Shown piece by piece: positions 35,749 through 48,989 of a stretch of DNA of 64,000 nt (positions within the stretch are counted from its first letter, which is position 1; each line of letters starts with the position of its first letter). Source of the DNA: Kingdonia uniflora (lineage: Eukaryota > Streptophyta > Magnoliopsida > Ranunculales > Circaeasteraceae); NCBI GenBank assembly GCA_014058105.1, contig JACGCM010001752.1, forward strand, positions 62,001 through 126,000. The letters are read 5' to 3'. The translations under genes and the position numbers were made by a program. The notes beneath the pieces are model-generated. The model had not been told where the DNA came from. It searched no databases and worked only from the letters and a program-made list of their open reading frames with translations.

Positions 35749-36810
35749 GAAGATTCAATCAAGATCTGAGTAATAAGCATGCAAGGTCATACTCGATTTA
35801 TGTTATTACTTCTAGTATCGCACAAGGTTAAGCATTTCAGTTATAATCTATATATCAATTATATTATAAAGGAATAGACATGCACATAATCAACCATTGA
35901 AAATGTCAAGAATCATATATAAAGATAGAAGTAGATGTTCACCACAATAAGTTTTAAAATGGAAACAAGTTGTACTTCCTCCCCGGAAAGCTTATTGAAT
36001 AGTACTTCTAACTACGAATAATAATATACTAGTCCGAACATAAAAGTAAAAACAACTTGCGGTGACATTATAATATGATGATCGCTCCCTCTCTAAATAG
36101 TTAAAGGTAAAGTTATTGTGCTCGTTCACATAAAAGTATGACGTGGCAAAATGGGTATAGTCTGCAACTACTTTACCGTCCTCAGTAGGGGTTATACTCT
36201 ATCAGTACTTAGTGAGCGTCAGGCTTCATTCTTAACTGGTACTCTTCCACAAGTTGATTAGTGGAGCAACAGTTTCATGCCCAATGTCCAGATTTACCAC
36301 ATTATTGGCAAACATCAGTGGGAGATGCATAGCCTCTATCAGTCTTTAGCTTACGAACCTTTTGGTTCCTACCCATATTCTGGTTTTGGCTGCCATAGGA
36401 TTTTTGATTCCCCTAAAGATTTTGGTTTCCCTTGTGGCGACCACCAATATCTGCTTTGTTGACATTACCCTTCTTGTGGCTACCTCGACCATGTTTCCTC
36501 TTGTTCGATACAGTATAATTTGCCTCGGGAATCGACGCGCTTCCAGCGGGCCTACGATCACGATTCTTTAGCAATAGTTTGTTGATCTTTTTTGTGACTA
36601 AAATATATGTAATCTCATCAGAGTGCTCCTCAAAGTTACGATTCTAATACTGCTGAGCTAATACCAAGTAAGAAGTATGAAACATAGTCAATGTCATCTC
36701 AAGCATATCAGTTTCAATCACCTTTTTTCCACATAAAGTCAGGGTGGAGGTCATGCGATGGACCATGGAGTTATAATCACTTACGCTTTGGAAATTATAC
36801 ATCTGCAAGC

Positions 36811-37125
36811 TTAACAATTCAAACTTGCGTTAGGAAGAAAAACAGTCTTTTGATGCCCAAATTGTTTGTCGAGCTTGTTCCACAAAGAAAGTGAATCCTT
36901 CTTAGACATGTATTCCTTTTTCAAGTCTTCCTCAAGGTGGTGTCGTATAAGAATGAGCGCCTTTGACTTATCCAAAGATGGTATAGTTGCGGCAGCTGCT
37001 GTTCCAGAATGCTTATCATTATCGGATGATGTATCAGCAAGTTGCACGATGGTTGATTCTAAACCGTTAGCAGCTAGATATATGGATCTTTGCATCCATC
37101 TTCTAAGAAATGTAATTATCTCCAA
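36811..37125 (-). pseudogene. Copia gag N-terminal remnant
   Basis: A 104-codon frame with D-K-S-K-A-L-I-L-I-R-H-H-L and L-W-N-K-L-D-K-Q-F segments, typical of the plant Copia gag (UBN2) domain. The frame just upstream on the same strand contains the usual N-terminal G-D-N-Y-I-S motif, cut by a stop. Confidence 0.65.
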
Positions 37126-37217
37126 AGAGATTGAGTGGAGCGAATTTGATATTCGACAATTTTGTTATCTGAGGGATGCACAAAAATAAGGTAAGATCGC
37201 TTACATAAGATGTTTTA

Positions 37218-37702
37218 TGTAAGGGCTTATTTCCAATCACGGTCTCACAGGGTATAATATCGACCTCCGTATATACATCTAGAACTCATAGCCAAGCGAC
37301 GTCATTTAATTAATAAAGCCGTTACGAGACGGAAGAGTCAGAACGTACACTACCATTATGAAGATTCATCAAAACTTTGGTGTAACGTTTATCATTAAAG
37401 GAAATATTGGTCGTCAGACGGTCATAATAATAAGACCTATAAATAAGACCAGAGATAGACATATTAGACGTAGGACTTTTTAACTAGAAACTGAATACAA
37501 AAATATCTAGAGCATTCGTTGTAATAGCAAGTCTTTCTCAATAAGATCATTCTTTCAAAATCCTCAAGAAAGGTTGAGGTTTTTACCTATTTAGAGGTTT
37601 ACATGCTAAATCTTATGTAGTAGTGATTACTTGTTATTACTAGTGCCTTGATCGTATTTAGTGTGAGATACTAAGTTCAAAATATGAAATTAGGCTCTTA
37701 CA
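37218..37702 (+). repeat. Left (5') LTR of the Gypsy element
   Basis: Matches 50309-50787 along its whole length; shared blocks include CATTAAAGGAAAT and AATATCTAGAGCATTCGTTG. Ends with ACA directly before the primer-binding site. Confidence 0.85.
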
Positions 37703-38389
37703 TTTGGCACCATCTGTAGGAATCACGAACGGTTAACCACAATGCTCAAATACATAACCGACTTCACAGAAAGTCAAGCCCAAGCCAAAACCCTCCAAAT
37801 GGCCAAACTGGGGGTGTAGGCACGATGGCAGAATTACGCGCTACTCTAATTTCCGAGATAGAAAAGATAACGATTCTAGAACAACAATTGGCGGGCGTAC
37901 AGGAAGAATTAAAAATTCTTCAAGGACAGCAGAATATGATACATAAAAACAAAGAGGCGTTGCCGGCTACATCAAGAGTTTTAGCTCGAGATAGGTTAGG
38001 ACCTCTTCAAGGTACCAGTCAGGGAGCTGACATTTGACCTGATCATAACCAACACTAGCCTGAAGTCATACTATTACTGATCGCTTAAGAAGAAGCTGAT
38101 AAAGTGCATGCTGACCTCAAACAAGTGGAGGATCCACAAAGGGGAAGGACTCGGATCTCCGTGCTCGAACGCCTCAGCGAAGGAAGTAGAGATCATAACC
38201 CTAGAGAAAGATGAATCCAATACCAAACAGCCACAGCTCAATAGTTTGTTAGTCAAGAGTACGTAGAGAAATGCACTAAAGAATTACTGGAAACCCAGAT
38301 ACACACGGGGAAGAGCATCTTCAACAGATTATAGAAGAGTCCGATCGCGCAGGATCTATTAGACAGTAAGGTTCCTACCAGCTTTCACA

Positions 38390-38964
38390 TGCCAAAAATC
38401 AAAAAGTACAAAGGAACTAATCCCGTCGAACATGTTCATGAATTCTAAGACACATTGGGTCTGCATTCCACATCAAATTACATCTTGTGCCGCCTCTTCC
38501 CTAGCAATCTACAGGGGAAACCTTTGGGATGGTTCCACTCGTTAAAGAAAGGATCGATTCATACTTTTGAACAACTACGAGAACTCTTCGTAAAAAATTA
38601 TTCACACAATAGGGACAAGAAGGAGAATCTCTACTCTCCATCTAGTTTCAAACATGTGTCAAGGGAAAAACTTAAGACATTCATAAAGAAATTATTGGAT
38701 TTAACAAGAAGGGTAGACATCCTCGACCAGAAGATTAGCGTTTTAGCCTTTACCAATGCTCTACTTATAGCAAGTCGGGCAAAAGAACGCCTCATTATGA
38801 ATAAACTTGTAACTCTTGAAGATATGATCAAAAATATCAACAATTATATAGATCTCGAAAGGATGATGCCCGAAATCAATCCATACTACAAAAGGACAAA
38901 CTACAGATCGATAATTCGAACGAACAGCAGATACTGGAGGGGACAAAAAATGAGATATATCTAA
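38390..38964 (+). pseudogene. Gypsy gag remnant
   Basis: A stop interrupts the frame just after the VEHVHEF segment and a long frame then runs to 38964. It shows the retrotransposon gag core W-F-H-S-L-K-K-G-S-I-x-T-F-E-Q-L and the later F-K-H-V-S-R-E-K-L-K-T-F-I segment, a variant of the usual Q-x-x-x-E-S-L-R-x-Y. No zinc knuckle was found after it. Confidence 0.75.
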
Positions 38965-40306
38965 TGGAGATCGACCTCGGAAAGGTAACGACATTCCAAT
39001 ACCATGTCTTCTAAAGTTAACTGCTATGTTGGCTGACATGTACCCTTCAGAAAGATAAAATCTTCAGGAATGCCCAACCTCTCCAGCCCATCAAAGGAAG
39101 GTCGTATTGCAAACATCACAAAGTCCAACACCATAATACCGAGAACTGCTTCACTCTGCAGAGACTCCTATAGTATATACTTAAGGATGACCAACTACAC
39201 GAGTATATCGTCGACCTGAAAAGTTATAAAAATGGAAATTACAGACTTACTAGTGAAGTTGTCCAGATCGCAGGAGGAACGGAGGAAAAACATTTATATT
39301 TATTCGCCTCAGCCATTTCTTCGAGATATACAAAATTAATAGATCGGTCAGGTTCAAAAGGTATCACCTCCCCCAATACTACATCGTATCCATGGTCGAC
39401 AAGGAGGCTCAATTACTTCTAGAATCCAGTAATAGGAAAACGGGGATTTTTTTTAAGATTGCGATACCAGCCATGTCCGATTCCCTCATCATGATGCGCT
39501 TATTGTCATGATGAAAATAAGAAAAGTTACCTTACACACGATGATGGTAGATACTAGGAGCAGTATTTAGTTATTGTTTCAAAGCACAATCGACCAGATG
39601 GGCCTAACAGATAAAATCGAAGCTAGCGATATCGACATAAGCGGTTTCAATGGATCTAAGGAAGAGTGAGTATGAAAGATTGTGCTTCCCATTATAGCAG
39701 GACCAACGACTATCGATGTAACATTTTATGTTATAAACACAAAATCACAGTATTTGGGAATTATGGGACAATGTTGGCTACATAATATGAGGGTAATTCC
39801 ATCAACTTATCACTTAGTATTACAGTTTGATTAGAATGGCAGAATATATGAGATCAAAGGTAGCCAGAAGATAGCTTGAGCTTGCAAGAATATAATTGCT
39901 ATTACGGCAGAACCTTTTGAAGAATATGTCGCGTAGCAGTTACAGAATACTATACCCCCAGAAAACCAAACACCAAGCGCAAAAATTATAGAATACATTG
40001 AGATCAGTGGGGATAAGATACACACATATATTGGGACTCTTCTTCCCACCACAGAACAAAATACTCTTGTTAAATTCCTAAAAGGCAACAGTGATGTGTA
40101 CGCATGGACCATTTATGAGATGTCAGGCATCGACCCCTCTTTGGTTGTCCAAACACTTTGTTTGAGGGACAAAGCCAACGCTGTCAAACAAAAGCAGAGA
40201 ATACTGGCACCCTGACTCAGGAAGAAAAATCAACAAGGAAATTGACAAACTTATTGAGGTTAGTTTCAGCCGAAAGGCTAATTATCCTGACTGGATCTTA
40301 AATATT

Positions 40307-40909
40307 ATGGTAGTTCCAAAGAAAAATAGTAAGATCAGAGTGTGCGTGGATTTTACATACCTAAATAAACATACTCCAAAAGATAGCTTCCCCCTTCCTA
40401 TAATTAACCATCTGCTTGATTCAACCGCTGGACACAAGCTGTTGTTCATGATGGACGCTGCATCAGGATATAATCAAATACCAATTTTGCTCAAGGATCA
40501 AGAAAAAATAGCTTTTATCACAGAATACGAGTTATACTATTATAAGGTGTCTTTCGGACTCAAGAATACAGGAGCCACTTATCAAAGATTGATGTCCCAG
40601 ATGTTCAAGGATCTTCTCGAGAAAACAATGAAAGTCTGCATTAATAACATGGTGTATAAAAGTCTAAAAAAGGAAAATCGTCTCACAGATCTTCGCACTG
40701 CTTTCAAAATTCTTCAATCATATAGAATGAAGCTAAACCCTGATAAATCCCAATTTGGATTCCAATCAAGGAAATTCCTAGGATATTTGATTAGCAAGAA
40801 AGAAATTGAGGTTAACCCAGATCCCATTTACGCCCTGTTATCCATGCCTTCATCAAAGATAAAGAAAGACGTACAAAATTTGCCGGGTAAGATAGCAGCA
40901 ATAAATTGA
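40307..40909 (+). pseudogene. Gypsy (Tat-type) reverse transcriptase, catalytic aspartates lost
   Basis: A 200-codon frame covers most of the RT domain: KIRVCVDFTYLNKHTPKDSF, FMMDAASGYNQI, SFGLKNTGATYQRLM and KFLGYLIS. The Tat-type PKDSFPLP block supports the lineage. The catalytic pair normally read as Y-V-D-D is I-N-N, so both aspartates are gone and the enzyme is dead even where the frame is open. Confidence 0.8.
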
Positions 40910-42179
40910 TTTGAGTCAAAATCCTCATACCGATGTAGGTGGTTATTTAACCTACTATGGGAAGGAATGAAGAAAGGGAAAAGTAAAAAAAACCCTGAGA
41001 TCGAGTAGAGGGCCGAATGTAAAGCAACATTTTAGGAACTGAAATGTTAACTAGGAAAGCTGCCAATAGTGAGTACTCCCACAAAAGGTAAAGAACTTAC
41101 AGTATACCTTGCAGTCACAAAAAACTCACTAAGTTTGGTTCTCATTTAACTTGATGACAAAACAGAAAAATTGGTTTATTTCATCAACAAGACTCTTATC
41201 CCTACCGAGACACGATACACTAAGATCGAGAAATTACTCTTAACCCTCGTGTATACTTCCCATAAACTAAAGCAATAACTTCAAGCTCATTCGATTCATG
41301 CAATGATAAATTACCCCTTACGGGAGGTCTTGTCGAAAAAAGAAAAATCCCGACGAGTACAACAATAGTCGCTTAGTTTGGGAGAGCACGATATTTATTT
41401 AGAAAAGGGTCAAGGAGTCGCAGATTTCTTGGTAGATTTTCCAGTTAACGAACCTAATTGGGAAGAAGAAGACATCGATCTTGTGAAAGAACAATTTGAA
41501 GGAAAATCAGACCTGATATCAGAAAAAGGATGGCAACTTTTAACCGATTGATCTGCAGACTCAACGGGCTCAGAGATTGGTATCATTCTTATCACACCCT
41601 ATAATGACAGAATCGATAAATCACTCAAACTTAATTTTGAGGCCACCAATAATGAAGCGGAGTACGAAGCACTAATCCATATGATGGACATGGCATTGGA
41701 ACTCGGAGTAACAGAATTATCTATCTACACAGACTCCTTATTGATCGTGAACCATTACACAGAAAAATATTGGAAAAATGTAGAATGGAAAACTACGTAG
41801 CAACAGTGGCCGACAGGATGAGCAGATTAAAAAAGGCAACAATCGAGTACTTATCTCAAGGAGAAAATAAATATGTAGATTCCCTTACTTACCTTGCCGG
41901 AGTCCTCGGAATCGAAGCTCGATATCTATAGATTTAAATAGTATCTACACCTAGCATTAACATCATCCAATCAAATGTCATTAATATTGGGGGCGGCAAT
42001 GAAGCAGATGACGATTGGAGATTACCTTTCCTCACGTATATTGAACTAGATAACAAGTTTACTGGTGCACTCCCCGACAATCTCAACCAAAGAAGAAGAC
42101 TAATAGACAACGCTAAACAGTATATACTGTCATCGACAACTTCCTTTACAAAAAATTAGTTACAGGACCTTATCTCAAA

Positions 42180-42820
42180 TCTTTGTATGACAAAGAAGCC
42201 CACAATTTTTTACATGACCTACATGAAGGAACTTGCGGGTCAAATGCAATAGAATGATCTTTGGCAAATCGGGCTATTACTCAAGGTATCTTCTGGCCCA
42301 AAATGCGAGCGCAAGCTATAGAATATACGAAAAAATGTGATACATGTCAACGACATGAACCTAAAATTTGAGCTCCAGCCTTGGAACTTCATTCTAGCAA
42401 AGTATATTGGCCATTCAAAAGATGGGCCCTCAATCTCGTAGGAGAATTCCCAAACATACCTGGTAAACAGAGCAACTTTTGGTGGTAACTGACTACTTCA
42501 CCAAATGGGTAGAAGCAGTCCCTTTGTGTCAAACATGGGAAGACGAAGTCATCAAATTCATATGGGAGAACAACATCATAAGGTTTGGTTGCCCAGACCT
42601 CCTCAAAATTGATAATGGACCTCAGTTTGTGGGTGCAAAAGTGGTCGAGTTTCTCAATAAGCATAACATCATTCACTCCCCTTCAAATCCCTACTACCCA
42701 AAGGGAAATGGCAGGAATGGCCAGGCCAAAATAGCCAACCGCACCATAGTCGACGGGATAAAAAAGCGTTTGGCAGAGAAAAAGGAGAATTGGGTTCAAG
42801 AGTTACCACATATACTCTAG
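42180..42820 (+). pseudogene. Gypsy integrase remnant
   Basis: The zinc-binding part (H-D-L-H-E-G-T-C-G then C-D-T-C-Q-R-H) is broken by stops. The core from 42479 is open: VVTDYFTKWVEA, DNGPQF and GNGRNGQA. The glutamate of the DDE triad, expected just after N-G-Q-A, reads K, and the frame ends before the C-terminal domain. Confidence 0.75.
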
Positions 42821-43532
42821 GCGTATCAAATGACACCATGGGTATCCACGGGATGTACACCTTTTCTGCTCACTTACGGAATAGAGGCCGTTATTCCAAC
42901 TTAGTATCATCATCCCATAATTGACCATGAAATGACAGATGAGGAAAATTAATTTCAGTTAACATATAATATGAACTGGATTGAAAAAACACGAGATCGA
43001 GCAGTCATAAATCTGGGAAGATATTATCAGGCATTAACAAAATCTTACAATAAGTAAGTTCGAAATAAACAATTTAACATTCAAGACCTCATGCTACGAG
43101 AAGTACCAAAACGCAGAAAAAAGTTAAATGCCATAAAACTCGCAGAAAATTGAGAATGACCTTTTATCGTTGTCAGAAAAAAACAACCTCGATTCTTGCG
43201 ATCTAATCACAGAAGCTAGAGTTCGTGTACCAAACCCTTGGAATACAAGGTAGCTGAAGTTATATCGAAGATGAAAATGTATCACCATCTTTAATTTATT
43301 GTCTATTTCATTTTTATTATGTGTATTAATCTTGCATCAATGAAATAGTTATGTTTGACCGATTTACACATCGACTATACTAATTACACATCTACTATAT
43401 TGATTCTACATCTAATTATACATATATTATACATTTCTACATATAACCCAACCCTCATACAACATAATTCACACAGCTCCGATATTACAAGTGAGCACTC
43501 TATTTTCTTTCCATCCTTGAAGAGCGAGAAGA

Positions 43533-46500
43533 CTATTTTTTCTTACCACGCTTCGAGCTACTTGCTTGATCCGCGTAAAACCTTTCAATAACTTGTTGAC
43601 ACCGTATTTGTCGAGAATGAGAAACTAGGCTTTCGACTTCTTCCTCCTCATCCTCTGACAAATTTTGTATCGGTTTAGGAACTAGTTTTTCAAACCCTTT
43701 ACCATGTTCACCCTTCACAAACTACTGATTTTCATCTTTCGTATTTTCCACATCAAAATCCTTCCCACAATCCATAATATACTTTCTAAATTCCTCTTCC
43801 ACTCTAGCCAGCTCACTACCATAGTAATCAATCAATGCCTCTATATGCCACTCCTAGTCTGATTGAGCTACCACTTGTGCAAGTTTAGGGTATAGAAACT
43901 CCCTCATCCGCTTGTATACCTCATTTAAACATTTACAAGTATCCTTTTGACACGCTTCTAAGGTTTTCAATTTCTTCTCTACTTTCTGTCTCAATGTTAT
44001 CTCCTCGGTCACTCTAGCTACAAGATGTACATTTTCTTCAGTACACAACTTCAGCGTTTCTTGTGATTTATTCAGTTCATACTCCAAGTTTGTTTGTCTC
44101 ACCCTCTACTCTTTCGTAATGTTGAAGAATATGATTCTCATCACCCTCCGAACCTACATAAAATTACAAGGCTCAAGTAATATACCTACACTACCCCATA
44201 TAATAGGTACCCCAGCTCGAGCTGAACATCTTCTAGCATCTACACTATGACAATTTTATACTTCCTGCGCCAAAAGATGAACTCGACCTGGATCTGGTAT
44301 TACACCCCTCTATTTTAAAATATCTACATAAGCATTTTTTAGCTCTCGTTCACTATCGACTTCAGCCTCAAAGTACAGTGTCAGAGATAGCACTTTAACA
44401 CCTAGTTTTATCACTCTTATCAGCAAAACAAACTTTTGTTATAGTTTTTTTAATAGCCCAAACCTTTCACCTTCTTTCTCTTAACCTTATCTCTCTTTAT
44501 TTTCATTTTAGCCTACCTACCCTAAAGATCATAAAATTTACTAAAGCTCTTCTCTGATATAGATTAAAAATGACACCTCTCATATTCAATTTTATTTAAT
44601 ACTTGCTGAGTGCGAGTCACGGCGTCCCTAGCTCTACTCAGTGTTTTCTTCATTGTGGTAACAGTTTCCCTCAAATACTCTACATCCTATACATATTACA
44701 AATTTTCTATTACCAGCAATATTCCAAATCTCATAACAACATTTTATGTGCCTATCAAAAACTTGCAGTTTTACCAACAAAATAGGTAAAGTCTCATCAA
44801 AATCAAAAGACAAATACAGTATGAACAGGTTAACCACTTTTATCAAAGCTCTGCCTATTGGGGGGACTTTACTCTACTAGAAGCATTGCGAGCTGAATCA
44901 GTGTTCAGGGGAAAAGATGCAGTCACCATATTCTCAAGTGTAGCATTAGCTTCTAGCCGCTGTACCTCGACCTGCTCCTTCACCTCTGAAGGAAAGTTTA
45001 TATCTTTGTACTGGCCTACCAGGCCGAGTTTAATATTGTCCTCCGTTAAACCAAAGTAATGGTATGACTGAATCAGGTTGTCCTTTCCAACCTTCACCGT
45101 CTCCACGGCCTTCTCCAGTATTAGTTGGCGCTCGACCATCTACGCCCGCAGCTCCGATCTCATAGCAGATTAGCAGCTTCCACCGCTACCTCTTTTTCTC
45201 TTTCGGACTGAGCAATCAATTCACTCAATTACCTTTTAAGCTCTGTATTCTCTTTCGATTGAACCTCGGCCTTTCGAGAGAGTTCTAAATGATCCTTATT
45301 TTTCTTCAGCAGAAACTGCAATGACCCTTTAACAAGCATCGACAGCTGCCAAAATAATAGATAAATCAGAACCAGTGATAAAGAACCGCAAACAACACCA
45401 AATCATACTAATATTTACATGTACAACATGCTCTTGAAACAACCCTTCGAGCTTCTCTGGATCATTCTCTGCCAGTGCGAAGCAACGATTCTCTATCGAC
45501 CTCAGCTTGGTCACTACATCAGAACGAGTTCAGTCACTACCTTCAAGCTCGTGGTGTTTTCGTTTTGGAGGCACATCCTTCCCTTTCTCATGAGAGATCA
45601 CCTCAACAGCCTTCTATTTCTTCGATACTTCAGCATTAACAACTTCTTGCAATGAGAGATTACAAACTTTTGAAAACTCGGTAGAAAATCGAGAAAGCTC
45701 CTGGTATGCCTTTCTCAACCTCTGAAACTTCTGAATGTCGCTCGAGCTTTTCGGAGGAGGGGTCCCAGTAAGGTTAAGAATGGGATAAAGGTTATCATTC
45801 ACAAGATTTACCGGTGAACCCTTGTTATTTACAGACTGTCCTCGACCTACCATAGCTCGTCTTTAATTAGCTCACTAAACTTTAGGAATCTTGGAATTCA
45901 CACTCTTATTTCTTCGGATGTTCAGCTCCCCAAGCACCTACTTAAGGTCTTTATGTTCCCGAGCTACACGATTAAACAAACTCGACTGATCAGGAGTAGC
46001 AACTGTTACAGGACCTACAATATAGTATACACAAAATTGATTAGTAGCTCGCAACCAGTCAGGCATTTACTCAAGATAGCATAAAATTACATACTCATAT
46101 TAAAAATTTAAATTCCAGCTGGAGCGCTAGTTCATTTAGGACCTGCATATAGTTGCCCCTAACCAGTACAAGATGGTCATTCCATGGTCGACCAGCAGAA
46201 TCAAAGTCAAAAAAATTTGACCTTGAAGAATCACTATACATATAACAACTCCTACTAGCCTTCAGATACATCATTTTGCAAAACTTTATCACATCTGTAG
46301 TAACGAACAACCTTGCAGTACCGTTTACTCTCTACAATTCTTTTAATGCTTCACAAACCCTCATCATTTCATACACATTCCCATTTAGCTATACTGGGCA
46401 GCAATATAGTATATTCATAACCCCCTTCTAGAAATGAGTCAGTGGTACCCTAAGACCATATACTAACTGATTTAGATAACACAAGAACCCATCATTCGAG

Positions 46501-46710
46501 CCTACCTCTATAGATTCATTAAAGTACGATATTTCCACATCGTCCTGAATTCCCCTCTCCAACTTCAATAGATCGAGTCTAGGGACTTGGTAATACACCT
46601 TGTCCCCGCGACTGGAAAAAAGATCCTAAACCATAACTCGTAGTCCTTCACATATTCCCCCCCACCTTCTTGATAATTTCTTTTTATACCTCAAGAATTA
46701 TTTTCCAATG
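43533..46710 (-). pseudogene. Antisense coiled-coil ORF(s) in the 3' region of the Gypsy element
   Basis: Read on the - strand from about 46700 down to 43533, with stops and frame changes, several pieces form one decayed protein. The N-terminal part (46095-46600) has G-S-N-D-G-F-L-C-Y-L-N, V-P-L-T-H-F and a F-F-D-F-D-S-A-G segment, like the 'putative gypsy type transposon' domain. The middle (45614-45853) has TPPPKSSSD. Glu/Lys-rich coiled-coil pieces follow (44855-45139, 43854-44102), then an acidic and basic tail (43533-43718). Antisense ORFs of this kind are described for Tat-lineage elements; their role is not established. Confidence 0.6.
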
Positions 46711-47069
46711 TCTACCCCCTCTGGGTATATGAAATATTCCACCTCTTCCATTACTACATCCTCAATTTGGGTGGGCACACTCTCTACTACACCCATTACT
46801 ACTTCCCTACTATCTGCAACCCCATTTTTACCTTTACAATCGTCCTCTCTGACCGATGACGATGTTTCATCCGAGCTGGATGATACTATGAATTTAATCC
46901 TAGGACTTAAATTTTTAGTTCACATTTTCAACCTACAAATTAAAATAAAATTGGTGTTTATTTACTCTAGCACTACGATTCATTTTTACATATTACGCAA
47001 TAATCTACAAACAGATAACAAAACCCTACCCACATTTTGTTCCTCCTTATTACCCAAACAACCTCTATA

Positions 47070-48900
47070 ACAAAAAAAATATCATTTTAAACTTTCCCAA
47101 AAGTACTCAGACTTTCCCCTTCTACCAGAAGCGATTAAAAAAACTGACTACTACAAACTCAGAGAAGTTAGGATTTCATGCTCCCCAAATTTACATCAAT
47201 TCACTCAACAAATATCAACATTAGAGGGTCATTTTTTACTCCCTCTCCCATTTAGGAAACAATAAATCCCCCAAATACCCCTCATATTCTAATATACATT
47301 ACAAATATACAATTCACAACATCAAAACAAAAAATTCAAGAAATCTTACTCACATGTACTCGAAGACCTACAATCTTCTGCTCTACCAACACGCTTTGAA
47401 GAGATTCCCCACTTACGTTAATTGCTCTACCAACACGCTTTAAAGAGATTCCCCACTTATGTTAATTTTCCAGCATAGGAGTAACACCAGACAAAGCTTT
47501 TATTAACAATGGAGGATAATTTTTAGAACTCAAACATTTTCTCTCTCTCGGTACACTATTCTTAGTACTCTTTTCTCTCTAAAACTGTTGATAATTTATG
47601 AGAGAGAGAGAGAGAGATGCATTTTTATACTCTCCCTCAGTTTTTGAAACGATGGCTCCTTCAAACACGTACGTGTCGGTCACTCCCACTTCCTTCACAG
47701 ATATGTCCTTTCGCTGTACCATTTAATCATTACTCCTTGGGTAACGAGTTTTGTTATCACGACTATTACTTATGTCAGCCATTAAATAAATCTTTTCCTT
47801 CCCAATAGAGCCTGCATGACCAATCACATTTATTTCCCTTAACAATTCGTACTACACAATCCCTTACTATAAATAGCAGATAATTTCAAATTTGGAAATA
47901 GTCTAGATAACTATTAATATCTAGCACAACTATCATCCGTCATAACTGTCTCCTTAAGCGGTGTAACATACGTATCAGTTTTACCATTCAGTATAAAGAT
48001 TAATTGCATACTTATCACTAGTCAACAATTAACAAAACACAAAATTTTGCAAAAGGATTATTTATTCATTTTGGTCTGGAAGAATTTAAGTTTACATTTA
48101 AAGCAGCCCAGGTGGTTTGGTTCCCCACACCGTATTATCTCCCCCCCCCCCCCCCCCCCCCCCGCGCTACTTTTTTGTCATCTTCAACAAGTTTGTCAAA
48201 TGCGATATCTCGAACAACAACCTTTCGAACTACCACATCAAAGATAAGAGTTTGAAATACATTACACTAGAAAAATGATATAGTTTTATACGCATCTCTT
48301 CGTCATTTATCCCTTTCAACTACAACGGCCACTCCGGCAGAACGACGTCATATGGCAGCAAACGAAAATGCCGCTCACACAGGTCGACTACCTTAATGGA
48401 AAGCCTACCTTCCACAGTATGTTATACACGTTGAGAGTGTATCTTCGCTATCACAAGTTTTAAAGTTTGGTCTACAGAATAATAAGATGGAGAGTACCTA
48501 AAGATCAAGTCACTTATATAACCTACGAGAATCGTTTCTTTAACCTCCCATATATCCTGCGAAACAGATCTTTTGGGGAACATATATTTTGGGAAATAAA
48601 CTGTTAGAAATAGAACATCTTTTTCCCAATCCTCACATACGCGTATAACAACGAATTGTTATCATCAAAAAGGGAAGACTACTTGGCCAAGACAATACAT
48701 ATTTACCATAACAGGCAGAATATTTGACCAAATCACGGGCCACTATTCCTCACATACCTCGAACTCATCACAGTTCGAGTACACTCCTTTTCATGCCAAG
48801 TAAAAACAATTTCCATAAAGTCTTTCATATATCAAATATCAAAGTACGGATCACTCCTATACATTTTGAGACATTTTGCTCCAAGTCGCATAAACAAAGT
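47070..48900. other. Non-coding part of the Gypsy 3' region, with microsatellites
   Basis: Contains a GA run near 47600-47616 and a poly-C run of about 23 bases at 48141-48163. No frame of note was seen. Confidence 0.5.
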
Positions 48901-48989
48901 TGAGGTAATTTCCTACAATTTATACCAGGATGATATACTTCGCATGGTACGTGCAAAAAGATGATCAAATACACAAAGGTTAGAAATTG

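Larger units (their letters stand above)
32200..37217 (-). mobile_element. Decayed Copia retrotransposon (gag-pol) on the - strand
   Basis: Order along the - strand: gag (36811-37125, with a helix-rich N-terminal region and zinc knuckle near 36256-36305 carrying two stops); protease (35359-35748, F-I-D-S-G intact); integrase (34826-35020 with RLDRAGEF, then shorter pieces to about 34317); reverse transcriptase (33438-33719 and 33118-33423, the latter with an intact YVDDL, FYGLKQS and KEFEMKDIG); RNase H (about 32390-32751). Many stops and frameshifts separate them. The 5' LTR is not seen because the Gypsy element begins right after gag. The 3' LTR was not identified, although 31640-32160 holds repeat-like sequence that could belong to it. 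Confidence 0.82.

Noticed and set aside
38455..38964. Treating the 169-codon ORF as a host gene
   Set aside because: It carries the retrotransposon gag core and sits behind an LTR and primer site.
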